Shown here: in pieces, positions 18,748 through 26,752 of the stretch
How the letters are laid out: the number at the start of each line of letters is the position of its first letter
Numbering within the stretch: position 1 is the stretch's first letter
NCBI GenBank assembly: GCA_964631345.1
Contig: CAZVWE010000001.1
Span: 124,001 to 188,000 of the forward strand
DNA length: 64,000 nucleotides
Origin: MGBC163016 sp964631345
GTDB taxonomy: Bacteria; Actinomycetota; Coriobacteriia; Coriobacteriales; Eggerthellaceae
Direction of reading: 5' to 3'
The notes under the pieces: model-generated
What the model saw: the letters and a program-made list of their open reading frames with translations, nothing else
The model's database searches: none
What the model was told of the DNA's origin: nothing
Program-made: the position numbers and the translations under genes

Positions 18748-19488
18748 TCAGCCTACATCAGATGCGTCTCGGCTCAACTTCTTCTGCGCAAAATCAAATA
18801 TCTCATATATCAGCACTCCCATGAGCGCCATCGCTATAATGCCCGCAAACATCTGAGAATACTCAAGCATCGACCATGAATGCATTATGTAGTACCCAAG
18901 TCCGGTAGATCCCGCCATCGACTCTGCGATAAAAAGCATCGCAACCGCTGTACCTGTTGTAATCCTTAGAGCCGTGAATAACGAAGGCAGGCATGCGGGA
19001 CAAACAACATCAAAAAACGATTGTATACGCGTAGCTCCAAGCGAACGCATCGCACAAAGAGTAGTCTCCGGAACCGCTTTTGCGGCATCGCGCATAGTGA
19101 CAAGCATCTGAAAAAACACAGCAATCGCAATAATGATGATTTTCGACGTCCCACCAAGTCCAAAAAATACAAACAACACAGGCAGAAATACGATTTTAGG
19201 TATCGGGTAGAGAATATATAAAACCGGGGAAAACACTTTGTCTGCAGCTTTTGATCTACCAAGAAGCAGCCCCAAAGGAGCGCCGATCAAGGTTCCTATA
19301 GCCATTGCAATTAAAAGACGTAAAAGACTTATCCCAAACTGCGGAAAAATATCTTGCATATTGTCAGCAAAAACCGGCAAAGTTGCTATAGGGCTTGGAA
19401 ATGCTGGAGACCCAACGGCGATCGATACAACCCACCACAGCACTAAAACGAATATCGTTGCCCAAACATATCTTAAGAATTTATTCAT
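18748..19488 (-). CDS. ABC transporter permease, NitT/TauT type
   Basis: A 246-residue permease with six hydrophobic segments and the EAA loop (AMRSLGATRIQSFFDVVCPACLPSLF) of the SsuC/TauC/NrtB family. Its ATG at 19488 overlaps the ATPase stop by 8 bases. With the next two genes it forms a complete importer for a small organic anion or a heterocycle. Family members carry nitrate, sulfonates, cyanate or thiamine precursors; the substrate here is not identifiable. Confidence 0.9.
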   Translation of the reverse strand: MNKFLRYVWATIFVLVLWWVVSIAVGSPAFPSPIATLPVFADNMQDIFPQFGISLLRLLIAMAIGTLIGAPLGLLLGRSKAADKVFSPVLYILYPIPKIVFLPVLFVFFGLGGTSKIIIIAIAVFFQMLVTMRDAAKAVPETTLCAMRSLGATRIQSFFDVVCPACLPSLFTALRITTGTAVAMLFIAESMAGSTGLGYYIMHSWSMLEYSQMFAGIIAMALMGVLIYEIFDFAQKKLSRDASDVG

Positions 19489-20308
19489 TGAAGCCTCGCT
19501 CCAACGCACTTCGAATTTCTGTACAAATCGAAAGAAACTCTGAGCTATTTCGATAATCCGGTGTTATTTCGTGAGGGTTTTCAATGCGCTCAACTACAGT
19601 ACCTGGAGATTTTGACATCACAAACACCAACTGCCCAAGAAGCGCTGCCTCTTCGATTGAATGAGTCACAAGCACTTGAGCATACCCTTGTGCCTGCCAA
19701 AGGTTATAAAGAAGGATCTGCATCTTTTCGCGTAAAAGCGCATCAAGCGCAGACATGGGTTCATCCAAAAGCAAAAGATCAACATCTAAGGTAAGCGCGC
19801 GTGCAAGAGCTAGCCTTTGCTTCATGCCGCCAGATAATGCACTGGGATAAACATGACTTTTGTCTTCGAGTCCAACAAGCGCAAGTGCATCACGGGCTTT
19901 TTCTATTCTCTCTTTTTTGGGAACACCTCGAACTTTAAGCCCTAAAGCTGCATTTTGAATAACATTTTTCCACGGAAGAAGACCAAAGTCTTGAAGAACT
20001 AGAGCTGTTTTTCGTCTAACCCCTAAAACTTCTTCACCATCTATTTCCACTTGCCCTGATGAAGGTTGTATAAGTCCGCATATCATACGAAGCAAACTGG
20101 ACTTACCGCAGCCTGAAGGCCCTACTACGCACACCGATTCACCACCTTTAACATCAAGCGACAAATCACGCAGCGCTAATGAGGGGCATGCAGAAACATC
20201 TTCTGCGGCCAACATATCATCTGGCATATCTTTTGATGATGCTTTTTGTCTTATCAAATTAGTCTTTGGGTATTCAAGACTAACATTCGAAAGTTCAAGC
20301 GATCTCAT
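19481..20308 (-). CDS. ABC transporter ATP-binding protein, NitT/TauT type
   Basis: A 275-residue ATPase with Walker A GPSGCGKSS, signature LSGGMKQRLALARAL and Walker B LLLLDEPMSALD, close to SsuB/TauB. Unlike most relatives it has an insert of about 25 residues (positions 16-40) between the first strand and the A-loop region. Its ATG directly abuts the TAG of the binding-protein gene, implying coupled expression. Confidence 0.92.
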   Translation of the reverse strand: MRSLELSNVSLEYPKTNLIRQKASSKDMPDDMLAAEDVSACPSLALRDLSLDVKGGESVCVVGPSGCGKSSLLRMICGLIQPSSGQVEIDGEEVLGVRRKTALVLQDFGLLPWKNVIQNAALGLKVRGVPKKERIEKARDALALVGLEDKSHVYPSALSGGMKQRLALARALTLDVDLLLLDEPMSALDALLREKMQILLYNLWQAQGYAQVLVTHSIEEAALLGQLVFVMSKSPGTVVERIENPHEITPDYRNSSEFLSICTEIRSALERGFNE

Positions 20309-21442
20309 CTATTGTTGATCCTCCAAAAAGGCACCGCTTTCTGGAGAGTAAACTATATTCTTCGCCCCATAGTCTTTTGTACGCATCCATGCAAGTTGCG
20401 CATCCACATCTGTCCCATCTGGATGCACCAACTCACCATCAGAGGAGGCATGTGGATAAATACTGATTGAATAACTTTCAGCAATAGATGAATTGATGTT
20501 TGCGTGCTCGATCAGAAGATCAGTAAGATCAGCCATTTTCTGTGATTCGGAAGTTTGTGTATCTTGATTGGCGTCGTCATTAGAATTAGCAACTATCGCG
20601 TTGATGTCATCGACAGCCATATCCCAGGCTTTAGCAACACTGTTGATTATCTCTGCGTTTTCCTTTGCAAACTGCTCACGCGCAACCATGACAGACATCG
20701 AGATGTTATTGCCAGACGTGTCATCGCCAACGATTTTTAAACCAGATGCACTGCCCAACTCCAATAAAGAATTAGGAAGCGCCGCACCGTTTAGGTTTCC
20801 GCTTGCAACAAGTCCATACCTATCAGGAAGGCTTGCAACCTCTTCTGTGCGAATGAACTCACCTTCATCTAGATAAGGCGCCGCGAGAGAGTCTAAAACA
20901 TACTCAGGAACAGTATTTGCAGCGACCCCAACTCCGGGCGCATCGGGGTTTTGTTTCAGGTATTCGACTAATCCCTGCATATCATCATAGGGTGCATCCG
21001 CAAAAGCTAAAACTCCAAATCGCCCTTCACTTGCAACAGCGCCAAGAGTTACCCACTCAGAAATAACTGGAGTCCCCGTTTCGCAAAGTCTAACAGTACG
21101 CATAATGTCTGTCATAGCCATATCAACTTGCCCAGACGCAATTGCTGCCGTAAGGCTTTGTGCAGAATCAAAACTTTCAATCGTGACTTCAACACCACAC
21201 TCATTGAAATACCCATTCTTCTCAGCAACCCAACCTGGAAGCATATCCTCTGTTGGCATAGTGCCAATTTTTACTTCAGAAAGTGTATTTTCCTTCGATG
21301 GCGATGAGTTCGAAGATACAGATGAATCAGATGCGCAGCCACAAAGGCTTATAGATACGAATAGCACTAGAAAAGTTACAACTAGACCATAGATAAGCCT
21401 TGCAAAACTTTGTTTAAACTGTCCGTGAATTCTTGTAGTCAT
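20309..21442 (-). CDS. ABC transporter substrate-binding lipoprotein (NMT1-like)
   Basis: A roughly 377-residue lipoprotein with lipobox LCGC (Cys36) and a Ser/Asn-rich linker. The mature domain has the NMT1/SsuA pattern: GTMPTEDMLPGWVAEKNGYF, then SGQVDMAMTDIMR. Starts at 21442 or 21454 are possible; neither has a strong ribosome site. It lies 7-19 bases after the CDF gene, so metal export and this importer share an operon. The binding-pocket ligand is unknown. Confidence 0.87.
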   Translation of the reverse strand: MTTRIHGQFKQSFARLIYGLVVTFLVLFVSISLCGCASDSSVSSNSSPSKENTLSEVKIGTMPTEDMLPGWVAEKNGYFNECGVEVTIESFDSAQSLTAAIASGQVDMAMTDIMRTVRLCETGTPVISEWVTLGAVASEGRFGVLAFADAPYDDMQGLVEYLKQNPDAPGVGVAANTVPEYVLDSLAAPYLDEGEFIRTEEVASLPDRYGLVASGNLNGAALPNSLLELGSASGLKIVGDDTSGNNISMSVMVAREQFAKENAEIINSVAKAWDMAVDDINAIVANSNDDANQDTQTSESQKMADLTDLLIEHANINSSIAESYSISIYPHASSDGELVHPDGTDVDAQLAWMRTKDYGAKNIVYSPESGAFLEDQQ

Positions 21443-21461
21443 GAGATTTAGCATTTCCAAA

Positions 21462-22385
21462 TTATAAGCCGGCCTCAATATCTGTTTTTCTATCGTCGAT
21501 CTGCGATTCGTCAAGCGGTTCTATATGGACTAAAACTTCGGAAACGTTAGGAAACTTCTGTTTTATGGTCTGCTCAAGTTTGTCGCCTAGTAAATGGGCA
21601 TCTTTAACTTTCATATCAGGATCCACCAAAAGATGTAAGTCACAATAAATTTCAGATTCTGTCCCACGTGTACGAATATGATGAACCTCTTCAACGCCCG
21701 GTAACGATTTTGCGATATCTGCTATTTCACTTGCTGGAATTCTAGAATGATCAGACAGCGTATCGATTGCCCCTTTAAATACCTGCACGGCTGAGGCCAA
21801 AATGAAAACAACGACTATCAATGCCACAATCGCATCAGCTTGCGGAAAACCTGCATAAACAAACGCAAGCCCAATAATTACACCAATAGATACAAGAGCA
21901 TCAGAGAACGTATGCGCCGCATCAGCTTTTAAAATCTCACTATCAAGGCGTTTTCCCGCTTTGCGCTCACAAACTGTGACGAAAAGATTCACAACGAGTG
22001 TTGAGACCATTACAACAAACGATGCAACTCCAACTTGTGCATCATAGTTTCCATCAACAATTTTAGATATCGTTGTCAGACTAACTTCTGCTGCTGCAAC
22101 TAAAAGTAAGACCCCAATCAGCAAAGAACCATATGTCTCAAACTTCGAATGACCATAAGGATGACTCTTGTCAGCCGGCCTTGCAGCAATTGCTACACCA
22201 ACAAGACCGATAACATTACCAAGTGAATCAAACATTGAATGAATGCCGTCTGCCTGCATAGACGACGAATTCGTAATAAGACCATAGAAGAATTTTGCAC
22301 AGGCAACAGCAATATTTAACGCTAATACAATCCAAAGAACCCGCCTTACCGCACGGGTTCTTGAATTCACATATGTATTGTCCAA
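21462..22385 (-). CDS. Cation diffusion facilitator (Zn/Fe/Mn exporter)
   Basis: A 307-residue CDF protein with six membrane segments and a C-terminal cytoplasmic dimerisation domain. The transport site is visible as DGIHSMFDS in TM2 and HTFSDALVS in TM5 (Asp/Asp and His/Asp pairs). The histidine/glutamate-bearing C-terminal domain includes VEEVHHIRTRGT. It exports divalent metal by proton exchange. First gene before the ABC importer. Metal specificity is not decided by these motifs. Confidence 0.9.
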   Translation of the reverse strand: MDNTYVNSRTRAVRRVLWIVLALNIAVACAKFFYGLITNSSSMQADGIHSMFDSLGNVIGLVGVAIAARPADKSHPYGHSKFETYGSLLIGVLLLVAAAEVSLTTISKIVDGNYDAQVGVASFVVMVSTLVVNLFVTVCERKAGKRLDSEILKADAAHTFSDALVSIGVIIGLAFVYAGFPQADAIVALIVVVFILASAVQVFKGAIDTLSDHSRIPASEIADIAKSLPGVEEVHHIRTRGTESEIYCDLHLLVDPDMKVKDAHLLGDKLEQTIKQKFPNVSEVLVHIEPLDESQIDDRKTDIEAGL

Positions 22386-22408
22386 TTTATTAGAACTTTC
22401 TAAGCTTG

Positions 22409-22465
22409 CCCTAAGTTACGGCACTCACCCTAATTTGCGACGCTCGCCCTAACCTGCAGTATTAG
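22409..22465. repeat. 19-base tandem repeat, three units
   Basis: CCCTAA recurs at 22409, 22428 and 22447, exactly 19 bases apart, with most of the spacer also similar (CCCTAAnTTnCGnCnCTC). The third unit runs into the last codons of the flavodoxin gene (stop 22449-22451). It fills the 63-base gap to the CDF gene. Confidence 0.6.
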
Positions 22466-23174
22466 CAGAGCCTCGAGATGCTTCCCCGGATGTGGAATTT
22501 CCAGACTCCGAACCTGAAGTTTGATTCCCAACGCCTGTTGGCATCTTAAAACTAACAGTATTCAACCAAGATTGGACTTCCTCAGGAGTCGCATCAGGTG
22601 CAAAACGCATACCACCCATCCAAGTAGCCCCAACTGTTAGACCCTCTATTTGAGTCACACTGTTTTTAATTCCGCTGCTAGAAGATGTACAGAAAGGAAT
22701 AATCACCTTTCCAGCAAAATCATACTCACTCAAGAAAGTACGGATTACGCCAGGAGCATTGTTTAGCCAAATTGGGTACCCCAAAAAGATGACATCGTAT
22801 TGATCGGGATTATCCAATTTGTACTTCAACGCAGGCTTGGCATTCTCTTCATTTTCTATATATGCACGGGATTGTTCATCTTGGTAATTAAGATCATCAG
22901 CCGTATATTCCTGTTCTGGAACAATACGAAACGTTGAAGCATGCAGATACCCTGCAATGTAGTCCGCAACATATTGGGTATTGTGAGTGGCAGAAAAATA
23001 AGCAACAAGGATCTTAGATGAATCCATGTTTGTAATTTTATCCGCATTATCAGATGTATTTTGCGATGAGCTATTTGCGTTAGTATTAGCCTCGCTGCTT
23101 CCACATCCTACAAGCGCAAGCGCCATAGCTGCTGAAAGCAAAACAGCTGTAAAGATCTTCATCAGTTTCGACAT
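22449..23174 (-). CDS. Flavodoxin-like lipoprotein
   Basis: A 241-residue protein with lipoprotein signal (LVGC, Cys24), a Ser/Asn linker and a flavodoxin_4 domain (about 54-210): KILVAYFSATHNTQYVADYIA is the FMN phosphate loop and DVIFLGYPIWLNNAPGVI the second FMN loop. A Ser/Gly-rich tail follows. Anchored flavodoxins of this kind probably carry electrons at the outer face of the membrane; partner unknown. The ribosome site is GGGGG 5 bases before the ATG. The stop lies inside a 19-base tandem repeat. Confidence 0.87.
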   Translation of the reverse strand: MSKLMKIFTAVLLSAAMALALVGCGSSEANTNANSSSQNTSDNADKITNMDSSKILVAYFSATHNTQYVADYIAGYLHASTFRIVPEQEYTADDLNYQDEQSRAYIENEENAKPALKYKLDNPDQYDVIFLGYPIWLNNAPGVIRTFLSEYDFAGKVIIPFCTSSSSGIKNSVTQIEGLTVGATWMGGMRFAPDATPEEVQSWLNTVSFKMPTGVGNQTSGSESGNSTSGEASRGSANTAG

Positions 23175-23231
23175 TGCATCCCCCTGTTGTCATTCGCAAT
23201 GCTGTAAATCCTCTGCCACATAATACGCTAT

Positions 23232-23783
23232 TTACTTGATAAGCATCCCTGACGCAACATTGTTGGCTACATCTTCTCCCGCCAATGCGCGTACGATCGC
23301 TATGCCAAACATAAGTGCTTGACCTGGGCCTGACGCTGTAATGAGGTTGCGATCCACATAAACACCAAGATCACTTTGGTATACACCCTCTGGAAAATCT
23401 TCTTGAGCTCCAGGATAACAAGTAGCCTTACGTCCCTCTAAAAGTCCAAGCTCTGCCAAAATAGTGGGTCCTGCACAAATGGCGGCTACATATCTATCCT
23501 GCTCCATAAAATCACGAAGGGCTTCAAGCAGCTTCGAACATTTAAGTAAATTCTCAACACCCAAGTTTCCGCCAGGAATTACGATCATGTCATATGCTAA
23601 TAGATCTACATGTTCAATCAGTTTATTGGTGTGCATCTCTATTCCTTGAGCAGATTTAACCTTGAAATCTCCCATAACGGACACCATTTGAACATCAATA
23701 CCTGCACGCCTCATGCAATCAACTGGAGCCACTGCTTCGACGTCTTCAAACCCTTCACCAATCATCACAGCTACGCTTGACAT
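23232..23783 (-). CDS. DJ-1/PfpI family protein (YajL-like)
   Basis: A 183-residue class I glutamine amidotransferase-like protein. The nucleophile elbow is AAICAGPTILAELG with Cys103; Glu13 (in GFEDVE) is the usual partner. YajL/DJ-1 proteins are proposed deglycases or covalent chaperones against glyoxals and oxidative stress; the biochemical role is debated. The ATG at 23783 with GGGAGG upstream is preferred to a longer frame. Confidence 0.9.
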   Translation of the reverse strand: MSSVAVMIGEGFEDVEAVAPVDCMRRAGIDVQMVSVMGDFKVKSAQGIEMHTNKLIEHVDLLAYDMIVIPGGNLGVENLLKCSKLLEALRDFMEQDRYVAAICAGPTILAELGLLEGRKATCYPGAQEDFPEGVYQSDLGVYVDRNLITASGPGQALMFGIAIVRALAGEDVANNVASGMLIK

Positions 23784-23845
23784 AAAGCCTCCCAAAGTCA
23801 TACCGATAGATACCAACCACGGCTGTCGTATACAAACCTAGACAA

Positions 23846-24265
23846 CTAAACTAATTTACCTTTGCAGTGGTCTATCAAGTGTTGTATGACTTGTGAATCC
23901 CTACCATGGAATTCTTGCTTTTTTGATACCAAATTGCCATCAATAAGTTCGTCATATATGACATTGATACATTCAAAGCGCGTGACTTTTGTAGGTTCTT
24001 CTCTAGAGAAGCATTCTTCGATCATTTTTTCCGGATGAAGAGCTTTTCTAAGAATTGGATTGAAAATAACATGCATTTCATCATTTTCATCAAGGTAAAC
24101 ACCGATTTGCTTAGTTTCTCCAATTTGATTGGCAGCTAAACAAACAGCGTCTTCCATTGATGCGATAGTATCCTTTAAGTCTTCAATGATCCCGGCATCA
24201 TCAATGGTTGCCTTTTCACAAGGCATCGATAAAACAGACTCATCTTTGATAATCTCTTTGACCAT
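23846..24265 (-). CDS. Peptide deformylase-like protein with altered active site
   Basis: A 139-residue deformylase-family protein. Motif 1 is AVCLAANQ (41-47 region), motif 2 is EECFS (83-87) instead of EGCLS, and motif 3 reads HLIDH (129-133) instead of HExDH. The catalytic glutamate is replaced by Leu130, while Cys85 and both metal His residues remain. Metal binding is thus possible but N-formylmethionine deformylation is doubtful. A normal def gene presumably exists elsewhere. Family confidence is high, activity uncertain. Confidence 0.8.
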   Translation of the reverse strand: MVKEIIKDESVLSMPCEKATIDDAGIIEDLKDTIASMEDAVCLAANQIGETKQIGVYLDENDEMHVIFNPILRKALHPEKMIEECFSREEPTKVTRFECINVIYDELIDGNLVSKKQEFHGRDSQVIQHLIDHCKGKLV

Positions 24266-24509
24266 AAAAGCCCCTTCTAAAGCTTCTGCTAAATACTCTT
24301 CTGTAATTCAAATCTTATTCATCTCCACTATACAGCGCTTATATAACACATGCGCAACAAAATAGATATAGTCAATGACATTTCTGTACAAAGCATATGT
24401 AATACCAATGTAGGGATTACGATTGTTTTGATTAAGCTCCAGTTAGGCAATGGATTCTGATAGTGAATTTAAATAGCCTAAAACAGTAGATTGGATCGAG
24501 GCGACCTAA

Positions 24510-24821
24510 ATGGTAGAGATTCTAAACGACGAGAATTTCTCTGAAAAGGTATTGGGTGCAGACGGAAAAATTATGGTGGAGTTCTTTGCAACATGGTGTC
24601 CGCATTGCCAACGTATGCAACCTATTTTGGAAGATGTTGCTTCAAAAGTAGAAGACAGCTGCATGGTTTTCCAAGTAGACGTCGATCAATCACCTGATCT
24701 TGCTTCTAAATATGCACCAAATGGATTCCCCACGTTTGTGATATTTACAAATGGTGTCATTACATCCGAAACCACAGGAGAACAAAGCGAAGCCCGTTTA
24801 TTGGAATTAGCGGAACAATAG
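24510..24821 (+). CDS. Thioredoxin with CPHC active site
   Basis: A 103-residue single-domain thioredoxin without signal peptide. The active site is Cys30-Pro-His-Cys33 (WCPHCQRM), the DsbA-type dipeptide, in place of the usual CGPC; the cis-proline motif is GFPTFVIF. This change normally raises redox potential, so the protein may be a better oxidant or disulfide isomerase than standard thioredoxin (inference from known CXXC chemistry). The ATG follows a GAGG by 9 bases. Transcribed alone. Confidence 0.9.
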   Translation: MVEILNDENFSEKVLGADGKIMVEFFATWCPHCQRMQPILEDVASKVEDSCMVFQVDVDQSPDLASKYAPNGFPTFVIFTNGVITSETTGEQSEARLLELAEQ

Positions 24822-24833
24822 ACGGCTAATTCA

Positions 24834-24890
24834 TGGTTTCTGACGCCAAAAAACTCCATATACTTTGGGTTTCTGCAAAAAAGTCCAAAT
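24834..24890. repeat. Two-copy intergenic repeat upstream of mihF
   Basis: GGTTTCTG followed by a run of A and then CTCCATAT or GTCCAAAT occurs at 24834-24861 and 24868-24890. The units differ by a 4-base gap. It fills the space between thioredoxin and mihF and could be a dispersed intergenic element or a binding-site pair. Confidence 0.45.
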
Positions 24891-25045
24891 TTCTCGTGAT
24901 TTTGCAGCATTTATGCCTTAACATCTTTGTACTTGTTCAACGAAGCGCACGCTACACAGATTAAATACACTCAAGCGGGCGACGTAAGCCTGCGGTGGAA
25001 ATACGAATATCGCATAAACCATCGCCTTAGAGAAAGAGATTGCAT

Positions 25046-25360
25046 ATGCCAGCACCGACAATGACACCAGAGCAGCGCGCTGCGGCGCTTGAGAAGGCAA
25101 GGGTCGTACGTGCCGCCCGTTCTGAGATTACCAAGAAACTCTCCATGGGCGTCATGTCTGCAGATGAAGCTTTAAAGAAGGCTGACGATCCGGTTGTCGG
25201 TCGTATGAAGGTAAAGTCTTTCATCAACGCACTTCCAGGATTCGGTAAAGTAAAGACTGAAAAACTCATGGAAGAGCTCGGAATTCCTGAGACTCGCCGT
25301 ATTCAAGGTCTTGGCGCCAAGCAAATGGAAAGCCTAAAGAAAGCTCTTGCCGAGAAATAA
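25046..25360 (+). CDS. mihF: Integration host factor, actinobacterial type
   Basis: A 104-residue nucleoid protein of the mIHF family, found across Actinomycetota. A basic N-terminal helix (ALEKARVVRAARSEITKKL) is followed by a helix-two-turn-helix region; the INALPGFGKVKTEKLMEELGI segment is the DNA-binding helix-hairpin-helix-like motif. mIHF bends DNA and is essential in mycobacteria. ATG at 25046 with AAAGAGA upstream. A strong terminator follows. Confidence 0.93.
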   Translation: MPAPTMTPEQRAAALEKARVVRAARSEITKKLSMGVMSADEALKKADDPVVGRMKVKSFINALPGFGKVKTEKLMEELGIPETRRIQGLGAKQMESLKKALAEK

Positions 25361-25396
25361 AATTTGAGTTTCTAGCATAAGAAGCATTTAGTAACT

Positions 25397-25425
25397 AAAG
25401 CGCATTCTTGCGAATGCGCTTTTTT
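25397..25425 (+). terminator. Intrinsic terminator after mihF
   Basis: Perfect 11-base arms AAAGCGCATTC and GAATGCGCTTT around TTGC, followed by more T residues. It sits 37 bases after the mihF stop and may also serve the convergent Fe-S gene. Confidence 0.88.
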
Positions 25426-25440
25426 ATTGCACTCCTGGAG

Positions 25441-26607
25441 CTAGGGCATCGCAAACACACCGCGTCTATTCACAGGTTTTGGCACTAATAGCAAATCAGG
25501 CTCAAGGTCAAATATGTCTGACACCGATACCTTGCTTGAAATCTCTATGCAGTCTCTAAGACATATGTCTTTGCATAGATCACACTGCAAGCAAGCCGAT
25601 GCATCAAACTCAATAAAACGCATATCTGGATCATCGGGAAGAATATCGCAATGTGAAAGCGCTCCCGTAGGACACGCAAGGCAGCAAAGCTCACACCCTG
25701 AACACTTGTCTTTATCAATTACAGCTTTTCCGAAATGTCTACAATCTAAAACTTCATCGCTTAATGCTAAACTTTCAGGTTCTCCCAAAGACTCCATGCA
25801 ATCAAGTATCAAATAGTTATCAACTGGATCAAATTTCGGAAGACGGCCAGCCATGCCCGCACGCTTGCGATCTTGGATAGTTTTTGGCTTATTTCCTGCG
25901 CCGAGTTTGTCCTCTATGGCCTTTTGAGCAACCTGCTGCGCCACACTTGCAACGTAATTTCCTGTTTGAAATAAAAGGCCACGCCTATCTTCGCCTCTGA
26001 CGTTAATCTTTGTCTTACTTAAGACTTCAGGAGGAAATTCTTCCGATCTAGTAACTATTGCATCCGATCCCGTAGCATCCAAAATCGATACTGTATTTTT
26101 TAGCATCTCATCTATTTCAGAAGATGTTTTTCCGTATTTACATGTAGTGCAGTCTCCATCTACTAAAACTATGTCTTTATAGCCTGATGCAGCAATAACT
26201 AGCAAATCCTGCTCTCTCAAGTGTCCAAGACACGGCACCTGTGTAAAAACATCGGGGTCTGCCTCATGTTTTGAGGCTTTGCGAGCACAAGCAACCACCG
26301 TACATCCCACATTGGGAAGAGCCTTTTCAATCATTGATTTTTCGGTGTCAAACGCTACTGGATCCTTTGCAAAAACTGCACCTGAAGGGCACACCGCAAC
26401 ACATGCACCGCAATTCACGCAAAGCGAACCATCAACTTCTATTGAATTGCCGGGCTCGATTAAGAAGGCTTTTGCGAGGCACGCATCTTGACACTTACGG
26501 CATTGAGAATTCCTGTGCCGCACAGCCACACATCGCTCAAACTCAACATCAACTGGAGCGATTTTAAAAAGCTCAGCAACCTCTAAAACCTGTTGTATAT
26601 TCGGCAA
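25441..26607 (-). CDS. Multi-cluster 4Fe-4S protein
   Basis: A 388-residue soluble protein with four ferredoxin-type Cys groups. A first odd group (CRKCQDACLAKAF) and a classical CVNCGACVAVCP lie in the first 80 residues; CSGCELCCLACP and CLQCDLCKDICLRDC lie in the last 90. The centre has additional Cys motifs (CTTCKYG) and no recognisable catalytic domain. It probably transfers electrons or binds clusters for a reductase. It is separated from mobBA by a repeat-filled gap on the same strand, so a link to molybdoenzyme maturation is possible but unproven. Confidence 0.75.
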   Translation of the reverse strand: MPNIQQVLEVAELFKIAPVDVEFERCVAVRHRNSQCRKCQDACLAKAFLIEPGNSIEVDGSLCVNCGACVAVCPSGAVFAKDPVAFDTEKSMIEKALPNVGCTVVACARKASKHEADPDVFTQVPCLGHLREQDLLVIAASGYKDIVLVDGDCTTCKYGKTSSEIDEMLKNTVSILDATGSDAIVTRSEEFPPEVLSKTKINVRGEDRRGLLFQTGNYVASVAQQVAQKAIEDKLGAGNKPKTIQDRKRAGMAGRLPKFDPVDNYLILDCMESLGEPESLALSDEVLDCRHFGKAVIDKDKCSGCELCCLACPTGALSHCDILPDDPDMRFIEFDASACLQCDLCKDICLRDCIEISSKVSVSDIFDLEPDLLLVPKPVNRRGVFAMP

Positions 26608-26672
26608 TCCTTTACCCGCCTCAAATCACATAACCACATGTAATTAGGTGTGTTTAAGCATTTTAAAGCTAG

Positions 26673-26743
26673 CTTAAAACTTGAAAACCTTAAAACCTCA
26701 AAATCTCAAAATCTCAAAGTCTCAAAGTCCAAAACTTCAAAAC
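26673..26743. repeat. 8-base tandem repeat, about nine units
   Basis: Units of 8 bases related to CTCAAAAT or CTTAAAAC run from 26673 to 26743, with one 7-base unit at 26729-26735. It fills the gap between the mobBA stop and the Fe-S gene. No coding role. Confidence 0.8.
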
Positions 26744-26752
26744 ATACCAAAG

